Below are positions 8,664-18,091 of a stretch of DNA of 64,000 nt, piece by piece. The notes beneath the pieces were generated by a model that saw only the letters and a list, made by a program, of their open reading frames with translations, was not told the origin of the DNA and did not search any database. The stretch is from Hyphomicrobiales bacterium (lineage in GTDB: Bacteria; Pseudomonadota; Alphaproteobacteria; Rhizobiales; Devosiaceae), in the NCBI GenBank assembly GCA_026981645.1, contig JALSII010000052.1, forward strand, positions 1 through 64,000, read 5' to 3'. Within the stretch, counting starts at the first letter, position 1. Each line of letters starts with the position of its first letter. Made by a program: the position numbers and the translations under genes.

Positions 8664-9992
8664 TCATGCCATCTCCTTTTTGCGTGAGATAATGGTGTTG
8701 ACCGCTCTGTCCTTGAGTGCAGGCGGGGTCGGTCCGCCGGTAGCCCAGTCAAGCAACTCGATGGTATGGACCACAGGCACCCCGGTGCCCGAGCCGATCT
8801 GCATCATGCAACCGATATTGCCGGTGGCGATCACTTCGGGGGTCGTTGCTTCAAGATGGGAAATCTTGCGCTGTTTCAGCTTGCCCGACAGTTCGGGCTG
8901 CATCAGGTTGTAGGTGCCGGCCGAGCCGCAACAAAGATGAGATTCTGCCGGTTCCACCACCTCAAAACCCGCTTCTTTGAGCAGGGTCTTGGGGTAGGTT
9001 GTAATCTGCTGGCCGTGTTGAAGTGAGCAGGCGGCATGATAGGCGACCTTCAGGCTCTTCGCCTTGTCAGCATTAGCCAGGCCCAGATCCATCATCACTT
9101 CTGAAATGTCCTTGGCGATAGCCGAAACCCGCGCCGCCTCTTGTTCAAGGGGTGTATTTTTGAACATATGGCCATAGTCCTTGACCGTGGTGCCACAACC
9201 CGATGTGTTGATGACGATGGCGTCGAGCCCGTGTGCATCCATCTGGGAAATCCAGGCCTTGATGTTTTTGCCGGCCGTGGCGTGGCTCTCATCACTCTTG
9301 CCCATGTGATGGGTCAGTGCGCCGCAACAGCCAGCCCCCTTTGCCACCACCACCTCACAGCCGTGCCGGGTCAGAATACGAATGGTTGCATCATTGATGT
9401 CGGTATTGAGTGCCCGCTGCGCGCAACCTGTCATCAGCGCCACTCTTTTTGTGCGCTTGCCTTTGGCCTTGAACACCTGCGGGGTGTCATTGGGCGAGAC
9501 GGGAGGCAGTTTTTTGGGTGCAAATTCAACCATCGCCCGCAGTTTTTTGGGCAAGGCCCAGGCAAAAGGTTTGGCCATCCACGCCCCGTAGACAGAAAGG
9601 CGGAATCGACCCGGATAGGGCAGAATGCGCGCCAGAAGCCAGCGCATGGCCTTGTCATCCCAGCGACGTTTGTAATTTTTCTCCACATACTCGCGGGCAT
9701 GGTCGACAAGATGCATATAGTGCACGCCCGAGGGGCATGTGGTCATGCAGGCCAGACAGCTCAGGCAGCGGTCGATATGCAAAACCGTGCTTTCATCAGG
9801 TATGCGGTTGTTTTCCAGCATATCCTTAATCAGGTAGATGCGGCCGCGCGGACTATCCAGTTCGTCTCCCAATATCTGATAGGTGGGGCAGGTGGCGGTG
9901 CAGAAACCGCAATGCACACAAGAGCGCAAAATCTCGTTGGAGCGCTCAATGGAAGCGTCCCGGAGCTGCTCAGGGGTAAAATGTGTTTGCAT
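8664..9992 (-). CDS. glcF: Glycolate oxidase iron-sulfur subunit
   Basis: 442 residues. Two ferredoxin-type 4Fe-4S motifs occur near the N-terminus, CVHCGFCTATCP (about 25-36) and CLSCLACMTTCP (about 80). Two CCG-domain signatures lie in the C-terminal half (GAGCCGAL and HLCCGSAG). With GlcD and GlcE it oxidises glycolate to glyoxylate and passes electrons to the respiratory chain. The start follows AAGGGGG. It is third in the glcDEF run, and the glyoxylate made feeds the Bhc enzymes encoded upstream. Confidence 0.95.
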   Translation of the reverse strand: MQTHFTPEQLRDASIERSNEILRSCVHCGFCTATCPTYQILGDELDSPRGRIYLIKDMLENNRIPDESTVLHIDRCLSCLACMTTCPSGVHYMHLVDHAREYVEKNYKRRWDDKAMRWLLARILPYPGRFRLSVYGAWMAKPFAWALPKKLRAMVEFAPKKLPPVSPNDTPQVFKAKGKRTKRVALMTGCAQRALNTDINDATIRILTRHGCEVVVAKGAGCCGALTHHMGKSDESHATAGKNIKAWISQMDAHGLDAIVINTSGCGTTVKDYGHMFKNTPLEQEAARVSAIAKDISEVMMDLGLANADKAKSLKVAYHAACSLQHGQQITTYPKTLLKEAGFEVVEPAESHLCCGSAGTYNLMQPELSGKLKQRKISHLEATTPEVIATGNIGCMMQIGSGTGVPVVHTIELLDWATGGPTPPALKDRAVNTIISRKKEMA

Positions 9993-10005
9993 TTTTATCC
10001 CCCTT

Positions 10006-11181
10006 TCAAGCGACCATCCGGCCGGGATTGAGAATCCCGCCGGGGTCGAATTTGCCGCGAATGGCAGCGCTCAGTCTGGCAACCGGTTTGGCCTGAGGCT
10101 GGAACGGAGCAATGGAACCGCGCAAGGGTTCCGGGCCGCGCATAAGTGTTGCGTGGCCCCCAAAACCACTGACGAGTGCCCTGATGGTCTCGGTCGCGCC
10201 GTTTTCGGCATCATCCACGCCGACCCAGATCAGCCCGCCACCCCAGTCAAACATGATTTTGGCATCGGTTTTTTTGGCTAGCGCTTCTTCTATTGCCGGA
10301 GCATCCGAGGGCTTGAGCGAAAGCCTCCACACCGGATTGTCAGTACCCTTGAACATTTCGGCGTCCCGAACAAAGCGCCAGAGCCTTTCATGTTCAGCAC
10401 CCTCAATCACCGAACATTCCAGCCCGGTTCCGATTGTTGCCTTCAGTCTTTCGAGGCGGTAATCGACCTGGCTTGCAAAGCCCTCAACCCGCAACAGGGT
10501 GAGCGGACCCTCAGAATTTTGCGGCAGGTGAGCCGCTCCGGTTATCTCAAAGGGCGAGCCGAGCGCGCCGCACAGAATGCCTACGGCCTCTTTTGAGGAA
10601 AGACCGTGAAAGGCAAGCGTTGCGGCGCGCTCGTTCACCGGGAGAACCTTGAATGAAACCTCTGAAATTACTCCCAGCGTGCCGTGCGAGCCGGCCATGA
10701 GTTTTACCAGGTCCAGACCGGTGACATTCTTCATCACCCGTCCCCCGTTTTTGATAATTTCGCCCCGCCCGTCGATAAAACGCACCCCGATGAGTGCATC
10801 GCGGCAGGCCCCGGCCTGAATACGGCGCGGCCCCGATACGTTGGCAGCGACAACACCGCCGATGGTCGGCTCGCCCTTGCTTGCATAAAGCGCCCGGTGG
10901 TCCATGGGCTCGAACGCCAATTGCTGGCCTTCAGCGGCCAATGTCTTTTCAATCGTGGCGACCGGCGTGCCCGCCCTGGCCACCAGCGTTAGTGCACCGG
11001 GTTCATAAAGTGTGATGCCCGAAAGCTCTTTCAGCGAGAGGGTTTTGGCCGCCTGCACAGGTCGTCCAAACCCCGAGCGGGTGCCTCCACCCTGGATTTC
11101 AAGCGGCGTTATGGCGGCGTTCGCTTCGCGCACCATGTCGGCAATTTCATTTTCATCTGCCGGGGTCAGGATGGCACTCAT
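10006..11181 (-). CDS. glcE: Glycolate oxidase FAD-binding subunit
   Basis: 391-residue flavoprotein of the FAD-linked oxidase (PCMH-type) family, shorter than GlcD as is usual for GlcE. The N-terminal FAD-binding region includes GGGTRSGFGRP and GGVVAANVSGPRR, and the protein ends NPGRMV. It forms the glycolate dehydrogenase complex with GlcD and GlcF. Its ATG overlaps the glcD stop by 4 nt (ATGA), so the two are translationally coupled. Confidence 0.94.
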   Translation of the reverse strand: MSAILTPADENEIADMVREANAAITPLEIQGGGTRSGFGRPVQAAKTLSLKELSGITLYEPGALTLVARAGTPVATIEKTLAAEGQQLAFEPMDHRALYASKGEPTIGGVVAANVSGPRRIQAGACRDALIGVRFIDGRGEIIKNGGRVMKNVTGLDLVKLMAGSHGTLGVISEVSFKVLPVNERAATLAFHGLSSKEAVGILCGALGSPFEITGAAHLPQNSEGPLTLLRVEGFASQVDYRLERLKATIGTGLECSVIEGAEHERLWRFVRDAEMFKGTDNPVWRLSLKPSDAPAIEEALAKKTDAKIMFDWGGGLIWVGVDDAENGATETIRALVSGFGGHATLMRGPEPLRGSIAPFQPQAKPVARLSAAIRGKFDPGGILNPGRMVA

Positions 11182-12629
11182 TGCCCGCCTCCCTCGCGCC
11201 GCTTTTCAGAAATATCCAGCGGATAGACCTTGGCCGGGTTGAGCAGCCATTGAGGGTCAAAGCAATCCTTGACGCTCATCTGGATTTCCATGTCGGCGGG
11301 CGAAAACTGCTCCCCCATCAGGTCGCGCTTTTCAATGCCCACGCCGTGTTCGCCGGTCAGGCAGCCCCCAACTTCAACGCACAGCCGCAAAATGTCGGCC
11401 CCGAACTTTTCCGCAATATCCAGGTCACCGGGCTTGTTGGCATCATAAAGAATAAGCGGGTGCATGTTGCCGTCCCCCGCGTGAAAAACGTTGGCAACGT
11501 CCAACCCGTATTGCTTGGACATCTCCCCGATTCGCCCCAGAACATGGGCCAGTTGCGACACCGGCACGGTGCCATCCAGACAGATATAGTCGTTGATCTG
11601 ACCCATGGCCCCGAACGCCGACTTGCGCCCCTTCCAGATCAGCGCCGATTCTTCTTCGGATGTGCTCTGGCGCAACTCCGCAGGATCGAGTTTTCGGGCG
11701 ATGGCCGTGATTTTTTCCAGTTGAGCCTGAATTTCGCTTTCCGAGCCTTCAACCTCGACAATCAGCAGCGCTTCAACGTTAGGATACCCGGCCCCGGAAA
11801 ACTTGTCGGTTTCCTGGATACAAAGCCGATCCATATATTCAATGGCCACAGGCAGAATGCCCGCCCTGATGATGTCGGCAACACAGGTGCCAGCGACCTC
11901 GGGGCTGTCAAAACCGATAAGCACCGGGCGGGCGCCCTCGGGTTTTGGCAGAATGCGCAGGGTGGCTTCGGTGACAATGCCCAACTGGCCTTCCGAGCCG
12001 CAGATCAGCCCTAAAAGATCATAGCCCCCAGCATCCAGATGCGCCCCGCCAAGTTCGATAATTTCACCATCGGCCAGCACCATTTTGACGCCCAGCAGAT
12101 TATTGGTGGTCACCCCGTATTTGAGACAGTGCGCGCCGCCCGAATTCATGGCGATGTTGCCGGCAATGGCGCAGGCCAACTGGCTTGAAGGGTCGGGGGC
12201 GTAGAAGAAACCATCTGCATCAACCGCTCCGGTGACCGAGAGGTTGGTTACCCCGCTCTCAACCCGGATAAAGCGGTTGGCAAGGTCAATTTCGAGCGTT
12301 TTGTTCAGTCGCGCAGTGCCCAAGATGATACTGTCGGCGGTGGGCAGGGAACCGCCCGCCAGAGAAGTGCCTGCCCCGCGCGCCACAACGGAAACGCCAA
12401 GTTCGTGACAGGTCTTGAGGGTTGCGGCGACCTCTTGGGTGGAGCGTGGCAAAACCACGGCCAGCGGCTTGCAGCGATAGGCACTCAGCGCATCGCACTC
12501 ATAGGCCAGCGTCTGTGCATCATCGCTTATGACGATACCGTCCGGCAAAGCAGCCAAAAGGGCGCCGACAATATCATCCCGGCGATCAATTACATCTTGA
12601 TCGGGGATCGGCATCTTGATCGTTGCCAT
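11178..12629 (-). CDS. glcD: Glycolate oxidase catalytic subunit
   Basis: 483-residue FAD-linked oxidase. It has the PCMH FAD-binding motif RGAGTSLAGG at about residue 80 and the C-terminal signature GCLTGEHGVGIEK with catalytic histidines. It oxidises glycolate (possibly also D-lactate) to the 2-oxo acid. The ATG giving MATIKMPIPD is preferred because AGGAG lies 8 nt upstream. It is separated from bhcD by 69 nt without a visible terminator, so it is probably co-transcribed with the Bhc genes and supplies glyoxylate to BhcA and BhcC. Confidence 0.95.
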   Translation of the reverse strand: MATIKMPIPDQDVIDRRDDIVGALLAALPDGIVISDDAQTLAYECDALSAYRCKPLAVVLPRSTQEVAATLKTCHELGVSVVARGAGTSLAGGSLPTADSIILGTARLNKTLEIDLANRFIRVESGVTNLSVTGAVDADGFFYAPDPSSQLACAIAGNIAMNSGGAHCLKYGVTTNNLLGVKMVLADGEIIELGGAHLDAGGYDLLGLICGSEGQLGIVTEATLRILPKPEGARPVLIGFDSPEVAGTCVADIIRAGILPVAIEYMDRLCIQETDKFSGAGYPNVEALLIVEVEGSESEIQAQLEKITAIARKLDPAELRQSTSEEESALIWKGRKSAFGAMGQINDYICLDGTVPVSQLAHVLGRIGEMSKQYGLDVANVFHAGDGNMHPLILYDANKPGDLDIAEKFGADILRLCVEVGGCLTGEHGVGIEKRDLMGEQFSPADMEIQMSVKDCFDPQWLLNPAKVYPLDISEKRREGGGQ

Positions 12630-12698
12630 TTCAGTACTCCTTTCCTGTGTTGCCACGCCAAAAAATGCGGGTTGGTGAAAACGATTGATTGGCTCCCC

Positions 12699-13664
12699 TT
12701 AGAGTTGAACCTCCTGAGCCAGCCCCTGTTCCTTCGCCAGTTTGGCCGCAGTTGAGGCCACAGCCAGGTCCTGAAGGCCAACCCCTGTGCCATCAAAAAG
12801 CGTGATTTCATCCTCAGAAGTACGGCCCTTGTGCTCACCATTGATAACTTCGCCGATGGGGGTGATGTCGCTCTCTTTGACCAGTCCTGACGCAATGGCG
12901 TGCTGGGTCTCACCAATGGAAATGGACTGGGCGATTTCATCGGTAAACAAGGTGGCCGCGCCAATCAGTTCGGGGTCGACCTCCTGCTTGCCTTTGGTGT
13001 CGGTGCCCATCGCTGCGATGTGGGTGCCCGGCTTGACCCAGTCCTTCATCAGCAGCGGTGCATGGGCTGATGTGATGGTGATGATGACGTCGGCCTGTGC
13101 ACCCAACTGTTCGCGTTCCACCGCTTCAAAAGGCAGACCGCATTCGGCGGCAACCTTGCCCAGGGCGGGCAGCATGTCGGGGTGGAAATTCCAGGCCACG
13201 ACTTTTTCAAACTCGCGCTGTTCAACGGCGGCGCGCAACTGAAACGCGGATTGATGCCCGGCCCCTACCATGCCCAGAACCCTGGAATCTTTGCGAGCCA
13301 GATGGGCAATGGAGACCGAACTGGCAGCGGCAGTTCTGAGGGCGGTCAGATAATTGCCCCCCACCAGCGCATCCAGTTGCCCGGTATCGGGGTTGAACAA
13401 AAATACTGTGGACTGGTGGTTGGTCAGGCCCTTCTTGAGGTTTCCCGGCCAATAGCCGCCTGACTTCAGGCCCAGCACCAGCCCTGTCCTGTCGAACCCG
13501 GATTTGAAACCGTAGAGCGCGTCCGCATAACCGATGGCCTCCCGGATAACCGGGAAATTGTATGCGTCTCCCGAAGCCATGGCACCAAACACCGCTTGAA
13601 CAGCGTTAAACGCGTCGGTGCGGCCAACGACTTTTTTGCAGACCTCTTCGGTAACAATAAGCAT
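12699..13664 (-). CDS. bhcD: Iminosuccinate reductase (beta-hydroxyaspartate cycle)
   Basis: 321 residues, ornithine cyclodeaminase/mu-crystallin family, with the Rossmann motif GMVGAGHQSAFQL near residue 130. In the beta-hydroxyaspartate cycle it reduces iminosuccinate with NADH to L-aspartate, closing the amino-group loop. Sequence alone could also fit ornithine cyclodeaminase or another imine reductase, but its place directly after bhcC-like, bhcB-like and bhcA-like genes makes BhcD the best call. The ATG at 13664 has AGGAG 8 nt upstream; the long in-frame extension is out-of-frame noise over bhcC. Confidence 0.92.
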   Translation of the reverse strand: MLIVTEEVCKKVVGRTDAFNAVQAVFGAMASGDAYNFPVIREAIGYADALYGFKSGFDRTGLVLGLKSGGYWPGNLKKGLTNHQSTVFLFNPDTGQLDALVGGNYLTALRTAAASSVSIAHLARKDSRVLGMVGAGHQSAFQLRAAVEQREFEKVVAWNFHPDMLPALGKVAAECGLPFEAVEREQLGAQADVIITITSAHAPLLMKDWVKPGTHIAAMGTDTKGKQEVDPELIGAATLFTDEIAQSISIGETQHAIASGLVKESDITPIGEVINGEHKGRTSEDEITLFDGTGVGLQDLAVASTAAKLAKEQGLAQEVQL

Positions 13665-13675
13665 TATTTGTTCTC

Positions 13676-14833
13676 CTAATAAGCCAGACCGCGCGCGGTG
13701 ACGGGTATCAGGCTCTCGACCCTGCCGTTGCGAACACCCACATACCAGTTGTGCACGTTGCAGGTGGGGTCGCAGTGACCCGGAATAAGGCGAACCTTGT
13801 CGTTGACTTTCAAAAGCCCGTCCGGGTCGGCGATGACCCCATGCTCGTCGGAGCATTTGACATATTCAACGCCCTTACGCCCTGAAATCTTGGGCAGGCC
13901 GCTGTCCACGCTCTGGGCCTTGAGGCCTGCATCGACAATGGCCTTGTCGGGTTTGGCGTGGCTCATTACCGAAGAGAGCAAAAACAGCGAGCTGGCAAAT
14001 TCCGTCTCCGAAATTGGCTTGCCGTCCTTGTCCAGGATGCGTCCGTAATCCGCATCCATGAACGCATAGGAGCCGCACTGAAGCTCATTGTAAACGCCTG
14101 AATTGCCTTCAAAATAATAGGAGCCGGTGCCGCCCCCGCCCACGATATCGCAGGTCAGGCCCTGGGCCCTGAGGGCATCAACTGCATCGCGTACCATGGC
14201 CACGGCAATGTCGATTTTTGCCTTGCGGTCTTCATATTTGTCCATGTGCTGCATGGCACCCTGATAGGCTTGTATGCCGGAGAACTTCAGCCCCGACGCA
14301 GCGTTCAGTTCCTTTGCGATGTCCAGGACTGCCTCAGTGGTGGTGACACCGCAGCGCCCCGCCCCGCAATCGATTTCCACCAGCACTTCTATCTCGGTAC
14401 CGTGCTTTTGCGCTGCCGCTGAAAGGTCGGCGACATTTTCGATATCATCCACGCAAACCAGTGTGCGCACGCCCCTTTTGGGCAGTCTTGCCAGCCGGTC
14501 GATTTTTGCAGGGTCGCGCACCTGGTTGGAAACCAGAATATCCTTGATACCCTGACGGGCAAAGCTCTCGGCCTCGGAAACCTTCTGGCAGCAGATGCCG
14601 CAGGCCCCTCGCTCAATCTGCATTTTGGCAATGTCGGCGGACTTGTGCATTTTGCCGTGCACGCGCAGACGCACACCCATCTCGTCGGCATGCCTTTGCA
14701 TTTTATCCAGATTTTCTTCCAGAACATCCAGATCAACAATCAGACAGGGCGTCTGGATATCTTTTTCGTCCATTCCGGGCTTGGCGGGAATGTCGTATCC
14801 GACTTCGTAAAGTGAAAGGTCAGTATTCGTCAT
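13676..14833 (-). CDS. bhcC: beta-Hydroxyaspartate aldolase
   Basis: 385 residues, D-threonine aldolase-like PLP enzyme with an alanine-racemase N-terminal barrel. The PLP-lysine region is RVHGKMHKS at about residues 57-65, and the C-terminal metal-binding segment includes PGHCDPTCN. In the cycle it condenses glycine with glyoxylate to (2R,3S)-beta-hydroxyaspartate. It lies 11 nt before bhcD and 18 nt after bhcB. The D-threonine aldolase annotation is the usual alternative; the four-gene context decides. Confidence 0.93.
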   Translation of the reverse strand: MTNTDLSLYEVGYDIPAKPGMDEKDIQTPCLIVDLDVLEENLDKMQRHADEMGVRLRVHGKMHKSADIAKMQIERGACGICCQKVSEAESFARQGIKDILVSNQVRDPAKIDRLARLPKRGVRTLVCVDDIENVADLSAAAQKHGTEIEVLVEIDCGAGRCGVTTTEAVLDIAKELNAASGLKFSGIQAYQGAMQHMDKYEDRKAKIDIAVAMVRDAVDALRAQGLTCDIVGGGGTGSYYFEGNSGVYNELQCGSYAFMDADYGRILDKDGKPISETEFASSLFLLSSVMSHAKPDKAIVDAGLKAQSVDSGLPKISGRKGVEYVKCSDEHGVIADPDGLLKVNDKVRLIPGHCDPTCNVHNWYVGVRNGRVESLIPVTARGLAY

Positions 14834-14851
14834 GGTTTCTCCGTTCAGGGC

Positions 14852-15820
14852 TCAAGCCTGCATCCAGGGCAGTTTTTTCAAATCGACATTGCCCCCGGTC
14901 AGGATGACGCCAACGCGTTGACCGGCAAACAGTTCGCGGTTTTTCAGCAATATGGCCAGTGTTGTTGCCGAGCTTGGCTCAACCACAATTTTCATGCGCT
15001 GCCAGATGAGATACATGGCATCGATGATTTCACGCTCCGAGCACAAAAGAATATCGGTGACAAAGTTGGAAACGAAGTGCCAGGTCAGGTTTTTCAGCGG
15101 AACCTTGAGTCCGTCAGCAATGGTATCTGGCGCATCATCGGCAATGATGTGCCCCGCTTTCAGGGAACGGTAGGCATCGTCGGCATTTTTGGGTTCAGCC
15201 GCATAGATTTTCACATCCGGGGCGATGGTGGAAAGGGTCAGGCAGGTGCCCGAAATCATGCCGCCTCCGCCAATGGGTGCAACCACCGCATCAAGCCCCT
15301 GAACCTGGGCAGCGAGTTCGCGGGCGCAGGTGCCCTGACCGGCAATGACCCGAGGGTCATTATAGGGGTGGATAAAATCCGCGCCGGATTTGGCCACAAC
15401 TTCGCCAAATACCGCTTCGCGTGAGGAGGTGCTGGGTTCACACTCGACAACTTCGGCCCCGTAACCGCGCACCGCATCCTTTTTGGCCTCGGGGGCAGTG
15501 CGTGGCATGACTACGGTGGCCGGGATACCGCGCCGGCCAGCGGCATAACTCAGACAAAGTCCGTGATTGCCCGAGGAATGGGTGGCAACCCCTTTGCGCG
15601 CCTGTTCATTGGAAAGCCCGAACACCGCGTTGGAGGCTCCACGTGCTTTGAAAACCCCGGCCTTTTGCAGGTTTTCGCACTTGAAGAACAATTTTGCTCC
15701 GCTGAGTTGATTAAAATAACTGGAAGTGAGAACCGGTGTCAGGTGCACATGAGGCTGAATGCGCTCATGGGCGCTCAGCACATCCTCATAGGTTGGTATG
15801 TTCATCTCAAGTTCGTTCAT
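14852..15820 (-). CDS. bhcB: beta-Hydroxyaspartate dehydratase
   Basis: 322 residues, fold type II PLP enzyme close to threonine dehydratase and serine racemase. The PLP lysine sits in GVFKARG (about K58), the phosphate-binding glycine loop is GGGGMISG near residue 190, and GGNVDL lies at the C-terminus. It lacks the ACT regulatory domain of biosynthetic threonine dehydratases. In the cycle it removes water from beta-hydroxyaspartate to give iminosuccinate for BhcD. GAGGTGAG precedes the start, and bhcA ends 9 nt upstream. Confidence 0.93.
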   Translation of the reverse strand: MNELEMNIPTYEDVLSAHERIQPHVHLTPVLTSSYFNQLSGAKLFFKCENLQKAGVFKARGASNAVFGLSNEQARKGVATHSSGNHGLCLSYAAGRRGIPATVVMPRTAPEAKKDAVRGYGAEVVECEPSTSSREAVFGEVVAKSGADFIHPYNDPRVIAGQGTCARELAAQVQGLDAVVAPIGGGGMISGTCLTLSTIAPDVKIYAAEPKNADDAYRSLKAGHIIADDAPDTIADGLKVPLKNLTWHFVSNFVTDILLCSEREIIDAMYLIWQRMKIVVEPSSATTLAILLKNRELFAGQRVGVILTGGNVDLKKLPWMQA

Positions 15821-15829
15821 TTGCTCACC

Positions 15830-17020
15830 TCAGGCCGCCTGACTGAGGGCCAGGCCCGTGGTCTTGCGGTAATAGTCCTGCGCTGCTGCAACCCCGGAGC
15901 CAAGTTGCACCGGGTAATCAAGGTCAACCATGGCCATTTCTATTGTTGCAAGGCCGGAAAGAACCATCACGTCGGTTAGTGAGCCCAAGTGCCCGATGCG
16001 GAAGGCCTTGCCCCCCATCTCTCCAAGCCCGACCCCGAACGACACCGAGTAGGCGTCATAAGCATGGTTTGTGAGCTCATCGGAATTAAAGCCCTCAGGC
16101 ACAAAGATTGCCGAAACACTGTCCGAATAGAGTTCAGGAGATTTTGCACACAGGCGCAGACCCCATGCCTTGACCGCCTGGCGCACGCCTTCGGCAAGGC
16201 GGAAATGGCGGGCAAATACATTGTCCAGCCCCTCGTCGAACAGCATTTCCATGGCTGCGCTTAGCCCGTGAATGAGTTGCAGGGGCGGAGTATAGGGGAA
16301 ACCGCCCCTGGCGTTGGCGCCTGCCATATCTCCAAAATCAAAAAAAGTGCGCGGGCAGGTCGCCGACCTGGTGGCTTCAATTGCTTTTTCAGAAAAAGCA
16401 ACGATCGCTACACCGGTTGTCAGCATAAAGCCTTTTTGCGAACCCGCAATCGCCAGGTCGACGCCCCATTCCTCCATACGGAAATCCATGGAGGCCAGTG
16501 AACTGACACAGTCCACAAACAGGAGGGCGGGGTGGGAGCTTGCGTTCATTGCCTCGCGCACCGCGTTGATGTCGGAGAGAACGCCGGTTGCTGTTTCATT
16601 GTGGGTGACCAGAACAGCCTTTATCCGGTGTTCCGTGTCGGCGCTGAGACGCTCGGCGAACAGGTCGGCTGGCGCTCCGGTGCCCCATTCGCACTCAATC
16701 ACTTCCACATCCAGATTGTGGCGCTGGCACAGGTCAATCCAGCGATGGGAGAACATGCCGTAACGCGCTATCAGAACCTTGTCGCCGGGGGACAGGATGT
16801 TGGTAATGGCCGCTTCCCAACCCCCGGTGCCGCTTGCCGGGAACAAAACCACCTGCCCGCTTTCGGTTTTGAACACCTTCTTGAGATTGCTCAATACGGG
16901 GGCGAACAGTTCAACAAAATCCGGTGCGCGATGGTCAGTCGTTTGCACGTCCATGGCCCGGCGCAGCCGGTCCGGGATATTCGTTGGTCCGGGAATAAAA
17001 ACCGGGTTCTGCCCACTCAT
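15830..17020 (-). CDS. bhcA: Aspartate-glyoxylate aminotransferase
   Basis: 396 residues from the ATG giving MSGQNPVFIP (GGAG upstream); class V aminotransferase of the serine-glyoxylate aminotransferase type. The PLP lysine is K196 in GSQKGF, and PASGTGGWEA near residue 61 is the cofactor phosphate site. In the beta-hydroxyaspartate cycle it moves the amino group from L-aspartate to glyoxylate, giving glycine and oxaloacetate. It is the promoter-proximal gene of the locus, facing bhcR across a 232-nt AT-rich gap. Confidence 0.94.
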   Translation of the reverse strand: MSGQNPVFIPGPTNIPDRLRRAMDVQTTDHRAPDFVELFAPVLSNLKKVFKTESGQVVLFPASGTGGWEAAITNILSPGDKVLIARYGMFSHRWIDLCQRHNLDVEVIECEWGTGAPADLFAERLSADTEHRIKAVLVTHNETATGVLSDINAVREAMNASSHPALLFVDCVSSLASMDFRMEEWGVDLAIAGSQKGFMLTTGVAIVAFSEKAIEATRSATCPRTFFDFGDMAGANARGGFPYTPPLQLIHGLSAAMEMLFDEGLDNVFARHFRLAEGVRQAVKAWGLRLCAKSPELYSDSVSAIFVPEGFNSDELTNHAYDAYSVSFGVGLGEMGGKAFRIGHLGSLTDVMVLSGLATIEMAMVDLDYPVQLGSGVAAAQDYYRKTTGLALSQAA

Positions 17021-17252
17021 TGCTTCGTTCTCCAAAGAGCACCTGTCCAGCCTGAAGAATAGCAAATTGGGAGATTTTTGCAATTTTTCTGAAATAATAT
17101 TCTATTTTCCTTGAAAAATTCCTATCCATATGTTTTTTCGTAATAATAGTTTTTCCATGATTCGTATTTTTGAATCTTTGAAATAATTTTCTGATGGAAT
17201 AAATCAAATAAATGCTTTTGAGCGAATGGAAAGGAAGACAGGAGTGGACACG
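17021..17252. promoter_or_regulatory. Divergent bhcA-bhcR control region
   Basis: This AT-rich stretch separates bhcA (minus) from bhcR (plus) and must hold both promoters. A weakly palindromic element, GAAATAATATTCTATTTTC, lies at 17091-17109, and related GAAATAAT sequence recurs at 17180-17187, as expected for IclR-type operators, although no strict consensus is known to me. BhcR of Paracoccus is reported to bind the equivalent region and respond to glyoxylate (established knowledge); binding here is inference. Confidence 0.5.
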
Positions 17253-18074
17253 GTGAATGAGGGGGTGCCGAAGCGCTCAAGAGGGCGCCCGCGCACCCAA
17301 TCAAAGGACTTGCCGGGGCATACGGTTCAGGCACTTGATCGCGGGTTGACCCTGCTCAAGGCGCTGACCCGCGAGGGAAGCGTAACTCTAAGCGATATTG
17401 CCTTAAGGGTCGGCATGCCTCCCTCAACCGCACACCGTATTCTGGTCACTTTGCAAAAGCACGGCTTTGTGGAGTTTGACAATTCAACACAGGAGTGGGC
17501 TATCGGCATTGAGTCCTTCCGCGTTGGAAGCTCTTATCTGGAGCGCACCAATCTGGTGGAGATGGCGCAAAAAATCATGCGCGAGCTGATGGAGGAAACC
17601 GGGGAGACCGCCAATCTGGCCATCGGCAGTGACGGCCATGTGGTTTTTGTCTCCCAAGTTGAGACTCACAATCCCATAAGGGCGTTTTTCCGTCCCGGCA
17701 CCCGTGGGCATATGCACGCTTCGGGCATTGGCAAGGCTCTGCTGGCCGACATGACCCATCTGGAGGTCGAAAAAACCCTGCAAAAAACCGGCCTGCCCGA
17801 GTTCACCCCCAAAACGCTGACCTCACCTGATGAACTCTTTTATGACTTGAAAAAGACCAGCCGCCGCCGCTGGTCGTTTGACGATGAAGAGCGCTATCTG
17901 GGCATGCGTTGCGTCGCTGCCTCCATCTACAATTCGCGTGGCCAAGCAATCGCCGGAATATCCATCTCCGGCCCCACCGTGCGCCTGCCCGACGGGGATG
18001 TGGACGAACTGGGGCCCCGGGTGCGCCGCGCCGCCGACCAGATCACCCACATGATTGGCGGCAAAATTCCATAA
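17253..18074 (+). CDS. bhcR: IclR-family regulator of the beta-hydroxyaspartate cycle
   Basis: 273 residues from a GTG preceded by AGGAG at the right spacing; an ATG at 17226 has no clear ribosome site. A basic N-terminal tail (RSRGRPRTQ) leads into the IclR winged helix (TLSDIALRVGMPPSTAHRIL), followed by the C-terminal ligand-binding domain with the RPGTRGHMHASGIGKALLA signature. It is divergent from bhcA, the same arrangement as bhcR in Paracoccus, where the protein senses glyoxylate. It is convergent with merA, 17 nt away. Confidence 0.9.
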   Translation: MNEGVPKRSRGRPRTQSKDLPGHTVQALDRGLTLLKALTREGSVTLSDIALRVGMPPSTAHRILVTLQKHGFVEFDNSTQEWAIGIESFRVGSSYLERTNLVEMAQKIMRELMEETGETANLAIGSDGHVVFVSQVETHNPIRAFFRPGTRGHMHASGIGKALLADMTHLEVEKTLQKTGLPEFTPKTLTSPDELFYDLKKTSRRRWSFDDEERYLGMRCVAASIYNSRGQAIAGISISGPTVRLPDGDVDELGPRVRRAADQITHMIGGKIP

Positions 18075-18091
18075 GAGCAGTGCGCCCGCGG

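Noticed and set aside
9141-10031. 296-codon plus-strand frame opposite glcF
   Set aside because: Antisense to a gene with two intact 4Fe-4S motifs; no start signal and no family resemblance.
11181-12014. 277-codon plus-strand frame opposite glcD
   Set aside because: Shadow of the GlcD coding frame; Phe/Asn/Gln-rich product with no known motif.
12657-12698. Possible terminator between bhcD and glcD
   Set aside because: No stem with a T-run on the minus strand; read-through is more likely.
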